Of a stretch of 64,000 nt of DNA, positions 17,837 through 25,672 are shown in pieces. The notes beneath the pieces are model-generated. The model saw only the letters and a program-made list of their open reading frames with translations, made no database searches and was not told where the DNA came from. Position numbers and translations under genes: made by a program. Positions within the stretch are counted from its first letter, which is position 1; every line of letters begins with the position of its first letter. Source of the stretch: Trichocoleus desertorum NBK24 (GTDB lineage: Bacteria > Cyanobacteriota > Cyanobacteriia > FACHB-46); assembly GCF_030409055.1 (NCBI RefSeq), contig NZ_CP116619.1:1273628-1337627 (forward strand), written 5' to 3'.

Positions 17837-19822
17837 ATGGCAACTCGGCGCTTTTTCGACAGTCTACCGTTCTCGTGGGAAGGAAAATCTGCCGAAACGA
17901 TTCAGAACGATCGCCGTTGGCTAGAATCCATTACGCGCAATGCTGCCCCGTTTTCGGACTGGTGGACTAAAGCGCGGATTATCCAGCTAGCTTACCCAGC
18001 GCCTCCCAACCCACCTGTCACAGCGCTAGGGCATTTACCAATCTATGCGGGGCTAGGTTCAGAAGCTGCGATCGCTGAAGTTTTGCAGAATTTGTGCAGT
18101 CCAGAGGAGTATCCTGACTTTCACCGCAAAGTGACTGTTGAGTTTGTGACGGAAACGCTCAACTGCTGGAAGTTGCGCCAATTTTCTCAAGCAATTAGCC
18201 GTAACTTTGAGGTTTACGCCGACCGGGAACATGCCAACACCTTTTTGGTAACGAGTACTGCTCCAGTATCGCTAGAGGTCGATCGCCAATTGCCTCCGCT
18301 CCATCGATTTCGGCCTCTATTCAACGTCGATGAGTTTGCTCGCATCATTGAGGAGCGTCAGGCCAAGCGGCTCAGCCTTAGAACTCACGGCTACTCCAGT
18401 CCTGCTACCAGCTTTTACGAATCGTTTATTAATGAAGCTAATGAGCTGAATCAGACCGATCCAAACACCCAAGCCCGCACGCTACAAAACGACCACTTCT
18501 ACGTTGGCTATCAGTGGCCGAGCGAACAACCTGTGACCAGTCCAGGACTCTGGGCCGACTACCGAAGCCATTTGGGAATTGTCTTCAAGTTTTTATTCGT
18601 GCTGAGCGGCGTTGCAGGGATTTTTGGCACGATTCTCTATGTTTTTTTGAAACTGTTTGGCGTTCCAGTGCTGAAGTTGTTGGGGCTGCTTCCTGGCGTT
18701 GCTCAGGTATGGGAGCGGAGCGATTTTGTAGCTACTGTCGATTTGGCAGTGCAGTGGTATTGGATTGTGCCCACGGTGTTTTTGCTGTGGACGACTGTGT
18801 TCCTGCTCTTGCGAATTGTGGTTTATCTGCGCGATCGCTACCGAGCGATTCACTATGGTGCGCCAGATTTAGCTGAGTTTTTCTGGCGGCTGGACAAAGC
18901 CCTCAACAAGCTCGGCAACAGTAAGGCATCCAGTTCCTCAGAGGTCGAAGCAGAGGAGGCGAAATTTCAGGGCGATTGCCAGCTTAGCCTGAATCTCATC
19001 GGTCACAGCATGGGTGGACTGTTGGTTGTGAGCGTGCTACGAATCTTGTCCGATCGTTTTGGTAAAGATGACCAAGGTAGCTTACTCCCTGACCCCAGCA
19101 GTCCGGTGAATGAGGAAGCTGACAACATTGGCAAGCATCTCCGCTTAGATACGCTGATTTTGGCATCACCGGATATCCCTCTAGAATTTATGCGGGAGGG
19201 GCGCAATAACTATGTGCGCTCGGCAATGCGGCGCTGTCGGCGGATTTACTTGATGTCGAGCGATCGCGATATTGTGCTGCGCTACCTTTCTACAGTGAGT
19301 AATTGGTTTAGTGAACCGAGTATTCAGATGGCTGGAATGCGGCTGGGCAATATTTATCTCAAGCCGATTCAGGTTGACAGCCATACGCAATACCGCCCTT
19401 ATATTCGCATCATGATCCATTCAGAGCGAGCGGTACAACCTACTTCGTCCTATGAGCTGTTCCGCAAATTCAATTATCTAGATTGCTCAGAAATGCGGGG
19501 TGATCAAGGAACGGGTGGCATTAATGCGGTGGCTTTTGCGCTCAATCGTTTTAATGGTTTGCTGATTGACTTAATCAACACGACGCTATTTTTGTTTGGC
19601 ATCAAAAAGCTAGATGTGCATGGCGGTTATTTTCAAACCAACACGCGATCGTTTCAAATTCTCAAGTTCTTACTCACGGCCAACTTTTTGGCGGATGAGG
19701 TGATTAAGGATGAGATCGAAGCGATGATTGCAGGCACTCCGATTAAGTTCTTGCCTAGCCAGCCTTGGATTATGCCTACTTCTACTACTGACTCTACTAA
19801 CTCAACCGTAAACAACTCCTAG
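17837..19822 (+). CDS. membrane-embedded alpha/beta hydrolase, DUF900-like
   Basis: The 661-residue protein has hydrolase features split by membrane segments. An oxyanion-type strand LRTHGYSS lies at 181-188 and a strand with QWPSEQP at 226-232; two transmembrane stretches follow at about 246-275 and 305-331; then the nucleophile elbow LIGHSMGGLL (Ser391). An acid is plausible in SSDRDIVL (Asp476 or 478) and the histidine in DVHGGYF (His595). The HGY...WPS...GHSMGG layout resembles DUF900-type hydrolases. The first 150 residues have no domain I recognise. Substrate is unknown; lipids or membrane-near esters are plausible only by inference. No operon partner is evident. Confidence 0.8.
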   Translation: MATRRFFDSLPFSWEGKSAETIQNDRRWLESITRNAAPFSDWWTKARIIQLAYPAPPNPPVTALGHLPIYAGLGSEAAIAEVLQNLCSPEEYPDFHRKVTVEFVTETLNCWKLRQFSQAISRNFEVYADREHANTFLVTSTAPVSLEVDRQLPPLHRFRPLFNVDEFARIIEERQAKRLSLRTHGYSSPATSFYESFINEANELNQTDPNTQARTLQNDHFYVGYQWPSEQPVTSPGLWADYRSHLGIVFKFLFVLSGVAGIFGTILYVFLKLFGVPVLKLLGLLPGVAQVWERSDFVATVDLAVQWYWIVPTVFLLWTTVFLLLRIVVYLRDRYRAIHYGAPDLAEFFWRLDKALNKLGNSKASSSSEVEAEEAKFQGDCQLSLNLIGHSMGGLLVVSVLRILSDRFGKDDQGSLLPDPSSPVNEEADNIGKHLRLDTLILASPDIPLEFMREGRNNYVRSAMRRCRRIYLMSSDRDIVLRYLSTVSNWFSEPSIQMAGMRLGNIYLKPIQVDSHTQYRPYIRIMIHSERAVQPTSSYELFRKFNYLDCSEMRGDQGTGGINAVAFALNRFNGLLIDLINTTLFLFGIKKLDVHGGYFQTNTRSFQILKFLLTANFLADEVIKDEIEAMIAGTPIKFLPSQPWIMPTSTTDSTNSTVNNS

Positions 19823-19836
19823 AGAGTTAGCGATCG

Positions 19837-20172
19837 CTAAATTCGGCCTGTGGTAATTAATTTAGAACCCCCACCTAAGCAGAGCAAGCATAAAAATAGT
19901 GTCCACAGGCTGGTAGGGCGCAACACTACTCCGCCGCTCATGAATACCAGAAGAATTCCCAAACCCACAAACAACCATCCTGTCTGGCGAATACTGCGAC
20001 TTCTCAAAACTAATATGCCGATGCCGCTGGCGATAGAAATCACGGAGCCTGCTGCTGGAATGTCTCGCCACCAATAAGGTGATATTCGGGTGGTGAAAAT
20101 GATGTTTTGGCCGAGGAAATAAACCCCTACCAAAACCAAGGCTAAACCGATTAATTTATTTAGAAGTCGCAT
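19837..20172 (-). CDS. small membrane protein of unknown function
   Basis: The 111-residue protein has three or four hydrophobic helices (about 5-22, 40-58, 67-83, 88-102) separated by short polar turns. It begins MRLLNKLIGLALVLVGVYFL. No family is recognised. It is convergent with the hydrolase gene, ending 15 bases after it, and lies just ahead of the IS630-type insertion. Confidence 0.65.
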   Translation of the reverse strand: MRLLNKLIGLALVLVGVYFLGQNIIFTTRISPYWWRDIPAAGSVISIASGIGILVLRSRSIRQTGWLFVGLGILLVFMSGGVVLRPTSLWTLFLCLLCLGGGSKLITTGRI

Positions 20173-20236
20173 GAGTTCAGAAAAGGTTAGATCACCGAGT
20201 CAGTTCTAACATGCCCAGTCCTGAGGGATTCTCATA

Positions 20237-21382
20237 CCAATTTAAATCAGGTGCAGGGCAGATAAGCTAGGCTGAGAGGAGTTGTTTCGTCTGCTCTGCT
20301 GATGGCTGGTGTCACCTCGATTGAAGTCAACGAAAGTTTAGATGAGCTCGTAGAACAGTTGCGCCAAGCAGCTACGCCAACTGCCAAAGAACGACTGCAA
20401 GTGCTCTACTGGCTCAAGCAAGAGCAGGCACCGAGTATCAGCACGATCGCTCAAGCGGTGGGGAAACATCGCAACACGGTGCAAACCTGGTTATCGATGT
20501 ACCGAGAAGGGGGAGTCGCAGCGATGCTGGAAGTGAAGAAATCATCTGGAAGGGTACGGGTGATTCCACGATGGGCGGAAGAAGCCCTAGCCAAGCGCCT
20601 ACAAGACCCTAATCATGGATTTCAAAGCTACGGAGCGGTGCAGCAGTGGTTGGCTCAGACGCTAGGGGTCGAGGCGCAGTATCACGCGGTCTATCAGATG
20701 ACGCGTTACCGACTCCAAGCCAAACTGAAAGTGGCCCGTCCTCAACATTGCCGACAAGACCCTCAGCAGCGAGAGGCGTTTAAGCAAACCTTGCAGACGA
20801 CCTCAGCCTGCTGAGTCAGCACGCTGGTCAAGGGCACGAAGACAAACGCCCGATTCGCTACTTTGCGTCCGATGAGAGCGGCTTTGGACTACACACGCTC
20901 ATCGGGCGCTTGATTACCGCTTGTGGCGTCAAGCCCATTGGAGCGTGGGAGTACTTCTTCAAAGCCTTCTGGCTCTATGGAGCGGCCGAACCTGCAACGG
21001 GGGCATCCTTTTTCCTGCAATTTTCCCATGTCGATACGGAATGCTATCAGCGCTTCTTGGATGAGTTCTCTCAGGCTTATCCCGATAGCCTCAATATTGT
21101 TCAAGTCGATAACGGACGGTTCCACAAGGGCCAGGGTCTCGTGGTGCCAGAGAACATCATCCTGTTGTTTCAACCGCCTTACTGCCCAGAGTTAAATCCA
21201 GTGGAGCGATTGTGGGAACATCTCAAGGCAGATCTCAAATGGGCCTCGTTCAAGACGTTGGCTCAACTCCAAACCAAAGTCGATCAACTCTTGGCTGAGT
21301 TAACGCCTGAAGAGGTTGCTTCCATCACAGGTTATCCCTTCATCTTGGATGCTCTATCTGCCTTGAACGCTGTTTAAATTGG
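20237..21382 (+). mobile_element. IS630-type insertion sequence, 1146 bases, flanked by TA
   Basis: Terminal inverted repeats CCAATTTAAA (20237-20246) and TTTAAATTGG (21373-21382) bound the element. A TA lies immediately outside each end (20235-20236 and 21383-21384), the target duplication expected of IS630/Tc1-type elements. The transposase is split into two frames. The flanking TA and tidy ends indicate a fairly recent insertion between two unrelated genes. Confidence 0.9.
20302..21377 (+). pseudogene. IS630 family transposase, split by a frameshift
   Basis: The first frame (20302-20814) encodes a helix-turn-helix half with KHRNTVQTWLSMYREGGV. The second (about 20796-21377) encodes the DDE half: Asp in YFASDESGFGLHT, Asp in VQVDNGRFHKG and Glu in PELNPVERLWEHL. 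Joining them by a -1 shift near 20796 gives a smooth protein (TLQDDLSLLSQHAGQGHEDK). No slippery A-tract occurs at the junction, so a one-base deletion is more likely than programmed frameshifting, though some IS630 elements do use the latter. Confidence 0.85.
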
Positions 21383-21439
21383 TATCAACTGGTTGGTATC
21401 TGATTCTGGGTTCTCGCGATCGCTGGGGAATATGGAGCC

Positions 21440-21510
21440 GAGCCATTGGGGGCGCTTGCCCCCAAACCCCCGCTGAGGGACGGTTGCGTCCCCAGACCCC
21501 CTCCAAACGA
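21440..21510. repeat. interspersed double-hairpin repeat, copy 1
   Basis: Two adjacent hairpins are visible: TTGGGGGC with GCCCCCAA around a four-base loop, then GGGACG with CGTCCC around GTTG, separated by an ACCCCC-rich linker. The same plan recurs at 46780-46850 with paired changes in the stems. It lies between the IS630 element and the SDR gene. Confidence 0.75.
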
Positions 21511-21638
21511 AGCTGACGATAAGTGTTTCGAGTCTTTGATTTGCTAATTTCTGTTGTTAGCTCTTAGCTTCTGTCTTCTGACTCCTGTCTCCTCACTCCT
21601 CTCTCTTCACCTTTCATCCCTCATCCTTCAGCTTTCCT

Positions 21639-22385
21639 CTACAACCGCACCAAACCGCCGTCAACAGCCAGTGTTTGTCCGGTGATGAAGGCAGAGTCTT
21701 CGGAGGCGAGGAATGAGACAGCGCCAACAATCTCGTCTGGGACAGGAGTTCGTTTGATGGCTTGCATTTGGGCGAGCGGGTCAAACATATGCACTTGTGG
21801 CCCTGCTTCTGTGGTGCCTGTGCGAACTAAGCCGGGGGCAACTGCATTCACGGTAATGCCGAATTCTCCCATTTCGGTGGCTAAGGCTCTGGTTAGGCCG
21901 ATTACACCCATTTTGGCAGCGCTGTAGTGTGCCAGGTTAGGAATCACGAGCCAATTAGCGGTGGAGGAAATGTTAATAATTCGGCCAAACCGTTGCTCCT
22001 TCATACCCGGAATAAAGGCTTTGCACATGAGAAATGTGCCGTCCAAGCTCACGGCTAGGACTTTGCGCCAATCCTCAAAGCTCATGTCCTCAAAGGCATG
22101 AAAGGGATAAATGCCCGCGTTGTTGACCAGGATGTCGCATTGTCCCAGTTGCGTTTGCACGACTGCCGCAAACTCAGCCACAGATTCGGGAGAGGTAACA
22201 TCACAAATTTGTACGATCGCTTTCTGTCCTGTTGCTTTGACTATTTCTTCGGTTTCGGTTGCCAGCGTAGTTGCAGCGATCGCGACATCTGCGCCGTCTT
22301 CTGCCAGCCGCTTAGCGAAGGCTTGCCCCAAACCTTTGGAGCCACCCGTGACTACGGCGACTTTGCCTGCCAATCTTTTACCCAT
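21639..22385 (-). CDS. short-chain dehydrogenase/reductase (SDR), FabG-like
   Basis: The 248-residue enzyme has the classical SDR signatures: the NAD(P) glycine motif VVTGGSKGLGQAF (about 11-23), NNAGIYPF (about 87-94), the catalytic serine in INISSTANW and YSAAKMG (Tyr and Lys of the active site, about 155-161). The C-terminal ITGQTLAVDGGLVRL is typical of this subfamily. It could be a 3-oxoacyl-ACP reductase or a sugar/alcohol dehydrogenase; the substrate cannot be told from sequence. It lies 69 bases downstream of ispD on the same strand. Confidence 0.93.
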   Translation of the reverse strand: MGKRLAGKVAVVTGGSKGLGQAFAKRLAEDGADVAIAATTLATETEEIVKATGQKAIVQICDVTSPESVAEFAAVVQTQLGQCDILVNNAGIYPFHAFEDMSFEDWRKVLAVSLDGTFLMCKAFIPGMKEQRFGRIINISSTANWLVIPNLAHYSAAKMGVIGLTRALATEMGEFGITVNAVAPGLVRTGTTEAGPQVHMFDPLAQMQAIKRTPVPDEIVGAVSFLASEDSAFITGQTLAVDGGLVRL

Positions 22386-22454
22386 TACAGCGTCCCCACG
22401 TTTTCAACTGCGTTATTGTAGGGACTCAACTTTCTGAAAGTAAAGCTGCACTCA

Positions 22455-23156
22455 TTAAGTGGACATGGGAGAGCCTAAGCGTTGGCGCAGGATGAACTCT
22501 GCGATCGCTAGATCCACTGGGGTTGTGACCTTCAGATTGGTTTCTTCTCCGGGCACAATCCGGACGGGCAGGTTGCATTTTTCAAATAGCGCCGCGTCAT
22601 CGGTCACTTCCCAACCTTGCGATCGCCCGGTTTCGTGACATTGCTTGAGCTGAGCAACATCAAAGCCTTGGGGAGTTTGAGCGGCCCACAGAAATTGGCG
22701 ATCGGGTGTGCTCTTGATCCAGTGGGTTCCTGCCTCTACGACCTTAATCGTGTCTTTGACGGGGACAGCGGCAATCAGTCCAGAGCATTCCTGCAATGCC
22801 TCCGCACAGCGATCGAGCAGTTCTGGTGTGGCTAGACACCGCGCTCCATCATGAATCAACACGCGATCGGCTTCTGGAGGGAGTGCTTGGAGGCCGTTGT
22901 AAACCGATTCTTGGCGAGTCGAGCCACCTTGAATCAGTTTTATAGGCTTGGTTAGGGAGACGCTAGCAATAATTTCTTTGAAGTCAGGCCAATCTTCTGG
23001 CTGACCGACAATGCCAATCCATTGGATGGGGCGAGACGCTTCAGCCGCCAGCAAGGTCCAAGCGAGCAAAGGTTTTTCTAGGAGGGTCAACAACAATTTA
23101 TTGCGATCGCTACCCATGCGACGACCCATTCCGGCGGCTGGAATTAATAAGTACAC
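22455..23156 (-). CDS. ispD: 2-C-methyl-D-erythritol 4-phosphate cytidylyltransferase
   Basis: The 233-residue enzyme transfers CMP to MEP in the plastid-type isoprenoid pathway. It opens with the nucleotidyltransferase loop LLIPAAGMGRRMGSDRNKLL and has the IspD segments VLIHDGARCLATPELL and AAVPVKDTIKVV, as well as WAAQTPQGFDVAQL and VTDDAALFEK near the C-terminus. Length fits the family. The spacer upstream (23157-23380) holds two small tandem repeats before a divergent GT9 gene. Confidence 0.97.
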   Translation of the reverse strand: MYLLIPAAGMGRRMGSDRNKLLLTLLEKPLLAWTLLAAEASRPIQWIGIVGQPEDWPDFKEIIASVSLTKPIKLIQGGSTRQESVYNGLQALPPEADRVLIHDGARCLATPELLDRCAEALQECSGLIAAVPVKDTIKVVEAGTHWIKSTPDRQFLWAAQTPQGFDVAQLKQCHETGRSQGWEVTDDAALFEKCNLPVRIVPGEETNLKVTTPVDLAIAEFILRQRLGSPMST

Positions 23157-23185
23157 GCTATTCCCCTAACTTGCTCATGACTAAA

Positions 23186-23240
23186 TGACCCCTGCTAAGT
23201 GACCCCTGCACTGACAATGCTTGGAATAAGCTTGGAATAA
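23186..23240. repeat. two short tandem direct repeats between ispD and a GT9 gene
   Basis: TGACCCCTGC occurs at 23186-23195 and 23200-23209, and the 11-base unit GCTTGGAATAA is repeated exactly back to back at 23219-23229 and 23230-23240. They lie in the 224-base divergent promoter region. Function is not known. Confidence 0.6.
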
Positions 23241-23380
23241 TTGCAGTGTTTTTTAACAACTAGCTCAAAATCATCAGTCCCGTTAGCGTTTTAGAGACTG
23301 ACTCCTTTAGAAGGATTGTTTCGCTAGGTATATCTTCACCTAAAATAGGGAGCGTCAGTCAACTTAAACTCTTCTAAATA

Positions 23381-24355
23381 ATGCGAGTACTGGCCCTTGT
23401 CCCTGGTGGGATCGGCGATCAACTTCTGTTCTTCCCGACCCTTGATGACCTAAAACGGGCATACCCCGATGCCCAAATTGATATTGTCGTGGAACCGCGA
23501 GCCAAAGATGCTTACAGAGTCTGTAAGTCTGTTCACGACATCATCCCCTTCGACTTCAAACAAAACAATAGCTTGGCAGATTGGGGCAATCTCCTAGGTA
23601 TTATTCGCGATCGCGAGTACGATACTGTCTTGTCCTTAGGGCAGCGTTGGGCGATCGGACTCGTCCTTTGGCTCACAGGCATTCCGACGCGAGTTGGTTA
23701 TGCGGCAGGTGGTGAACGCTTCCTGACTCAACCAGTCCCCCTGAAGCAAGAACAGTACGCGGCGCAAATGTACCACGACCTCCTGCAAGGTCTTAACATC
23801 TCTACCCCCTGTCCAGAAATCACAATTAACGTTCCTAAAAAAGATATCGAATGGGCCGAAGCAGAACAAAAACGCTTAGGCATTCAAGAAAGTGGTTATG
23901 TCCTGATCCACGGTGGATCGAGCAACCTGTCTAAAGCCAAAGGTATTGATAAAATTTACCCGGTGCAAAACTGGCAAAAAATTATTCAAGATTTCCGGCA
24001 GCGTCAACCAAATCTCCCTATTGTGGTGGTGCAAGGGCCAGATGATGCGGAGTTTGTCACTCAGTTACAGGAAGCGGCCCCAGATGTCAAAGTGACCAAA
24101 CCCAGTGACATTGGTAAGCTCGCAGCTATGATTGCAGCAGCCAACTTGATGCTCTGCACCGACAGTGCCCCCATGCATCTCGCGGTTGCTGTCAAAACCT
24201 TTACCCTGGCCTTGTTTGGGCCTACCGATCCTAATAAACTTCTCCCCCAAGCTAACGGTGCGGGCGAAACTCGCTTTGTAGGGATAAAATCTCCTACTGA
24301 CAAGATGGCGGACATTACGCCAGAAACGGTGCTCAAGAAAGTTTGGGGCAATTAG
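23381..24355 (+). CDS. glycosyltransferase family 9 (heptosyltransferase-like)
   Basis: The 324-residue protein starts with the GT9 loop MRVLALVPGGIGDQLLFFPTL and has the C-terminal donor-binding region LCTDSAPMHLAVAVKTFTLALFGPTDP (about 255-281). GT9 enzymes of the GT-B fold add heptose or other sugars to lipid-linked or lipopolysaccharide cores. It is followed after seven bases by a HAD phosphatase resembling heptose bisphosphate phosphatase, which suggests the pair works in surface polysaccharide synthesis. Confidence 0.92.
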   Translation: MRVLALVPGGIGDQLLFFPTLDDLKRAYPDAQIDIVVEPRAKDAYRVCKSVHDIIPFDFKQNNSLADWGNLLGIIRDREYDTVLSLGQRWAIGLVLWLTGIPTRVGYAAGGERFLTQPVPLKQEQYAAQMYHDLLQGLNISTPCPEITINVPKKDIEWAEAEQKRLGIQESGYVLIHGGSSNLSKAKGIDKIYPVQNWQKIIQDFRQRQPNLPIVVVQGPDDAEFVTQLQEAAPDVKVTKPSDIGKLAAMIAAANLMLCTDSAPMHLAVAVKTFTLALFGPTDPNKLLPQANGAGETRFVGIKSPTDKMADITPETVLKKVWGN

Positions 24356-24362
24356 AAACGGG

Positions 24363-24971
24363 ATGCAGGGGGCAGGAAGTAAAGTTGCGGTCTTTTTGGA
24401 TCGTGATGGTGTGCTCAATGTTGAGGCTGGCTACATTCGCAACGTCGCAGATTTGCATTTGGTTCCCGGTGCAGCTCAGGCAGTACGGCGGTTGAATGAG
24501 CAAAGCTTGTTTTGCTGCTTGGTGTCTAACCAATCGGGGCCAGCTCGCAACTACTATCCCATCAGTCACGTTGAAGCTTTGCACCAGCGACTCTGCTTGC
24601 TCTTGAACCAAGAAGCAGGAGCTCATTTAGATGCCTTGTACTTCTGTCCCACCCTCAGCCCCCCAGAAGGTGGAATAAATCCCGATTTGACCCGCTGGAG
24701 CACTTGGCGCAAACCCAACACAGGCATGCTGATTGCGGCAGCCTGGGAGCATGACCTCGATATCAGCCAAAGTTTTATGGTTGGAGATAAGGCGACCGAT
24801 ATCGACATGGCTCACAATGCAGGCTGCACCGGGATATTAGTTCAGACTGGTTTTGGCGATCGCGTCTTAGGTGGCGAATACCAACATCACACCCGCCCCG
24901 ACTACATTGCCGCAGATCTCCCTGCTGCCGTTAACTGGATTCTGCAAAAAGCCAGTGTAATTTCTACTTGA
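24363..24971 (+). CDS. HAD-IIIA phosphatase, GmhB-like
   Basis: The 202-residue protein carries the HAD nucleophile motif FLDRDGVLN (about 12-20), motif II threonine/serine in LVSNQSGPAR and the motif IV acid pair in VGDKATDIDMAHNAG. Overall it resembles D-glycero-manno-heptose 1,7-bisphosphate phosphatase. The loop that in GmhB binds zinc through one histidine and three cysteines is largely lost: here it reads CPTLSPPEGGINPD...STWRKPNTG. Substrate preference may therefore differ. Tight linkage to the GT9 gene supports a sugar-phosphate role. Confidence 0.85.
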   Translation: MQGAGSKVAVFLDRDGVLNVEAGYIRNVADLHLVPGAAQAVRRLNEQSLFCCLVSNQSGPARNYYPISHVEALHQRLCLLLNQEAGAHLDALYFCPTLSPPEGGINPDLTRWSTWRKPNTGMLIAAAWEHDLDISQSFMVGDKATDIDMAHNAGCTGILVQTGFGDRVLGGEYQHHTRPDYIAADLPAAVNWILQKASVIST

Positions 24972-25016
24972 CCCAAAAATCGACCACAGACTTTTTGCCT
25001 AAACTATCAATCCAAC

Positions 25017-25496
25017 TTACAAAATCACCAAGCTAAAAAATTCATCATCCAGTTCATAGCCAAACATCTGAGCCATTGACTTGAGGCGAGCTTTGCTGGG
25101 GATACCATATTGCTTCAGCCAATCTGCCAAGATAAACACTTTTTTCATCACAAACAACTCTAGAGCCTCTGGGTTGTACTGAATCCCTTCAACTCGATTA
25201 AATTGATGTGGCACTAGCATGGCCGTGTAGCGGACCAGTTCTCCCGCTTTCCAGTCGAGCAAAAAAGGCAACCAAGGATAAGCCGCATCCAGTCGCACAA
25301 ACCACAGGCGAATCTCCGGGATTTCAGGCAACTCTCTGGGGTCTTCAGGCTCACGCGGATATTCAATTTCAAAGGTGATTTGCTGTTCTGAAGCCGCGAT
25401 CGCCCCGTCTCGAATTAACTTCTCAATCACAGTTTGCACGGGCGATACATCTAGGTTGTTGAAATGTTCGGGCTTGAGCGAAATTGTGATTGTCAT
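25017..25496 (-). CDS. CRR6 family NdhI maturation factor (DUF1817)
   Basis: The 159-residue protein starts MTITISLKPEHFNNLDVSPV and contains segments I associate with the CRR6/DUF1817 family: FEIEYPREPEDPRELPEIPE, WFVRLDAAYPWLPFLLDWKAG and MLVPHQFNRVEGIQ. CRR6 assists maturation of the NdhI subunit in assembling the photosynthetic NDH-1 complex of chloroplasts and cyanobacteria. Length fits. The recognition is from memory of the family pattern, so the name is less secure than the family membership. Confidence 0.82.
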   Translation of the reverse strand: MTITISLKPEHFNNLDVSPVQTVIEKLIRDGAIAASEQQITFEIEYPREPEDPRELPEIPEIRLWFVRLDAAYPWLPFLLDWKAGELVRYTAMLVPHQFNRVEGIQYNPEALELFVMKKVFILADWLKQYGIPSKARLKSMAQMFGYELDDEFFSLVIL

Positions 25497-25672
25497 TGAC
25501 CTTCCAAGCTGAAGAAATTGTTGCGGCAGCCAGTCTGCCAGGAATGATTCAATTTTCGCTGAATTCAGCCGCGATATTGCATTCTTGACAACTTCTTGGC
25601 GAAATCAGAGGGCGATCAGGAAGTCAGAAAAGAAGTATGATCAGTTCCCGTGATTTTTAGAGATGGGCGGAC

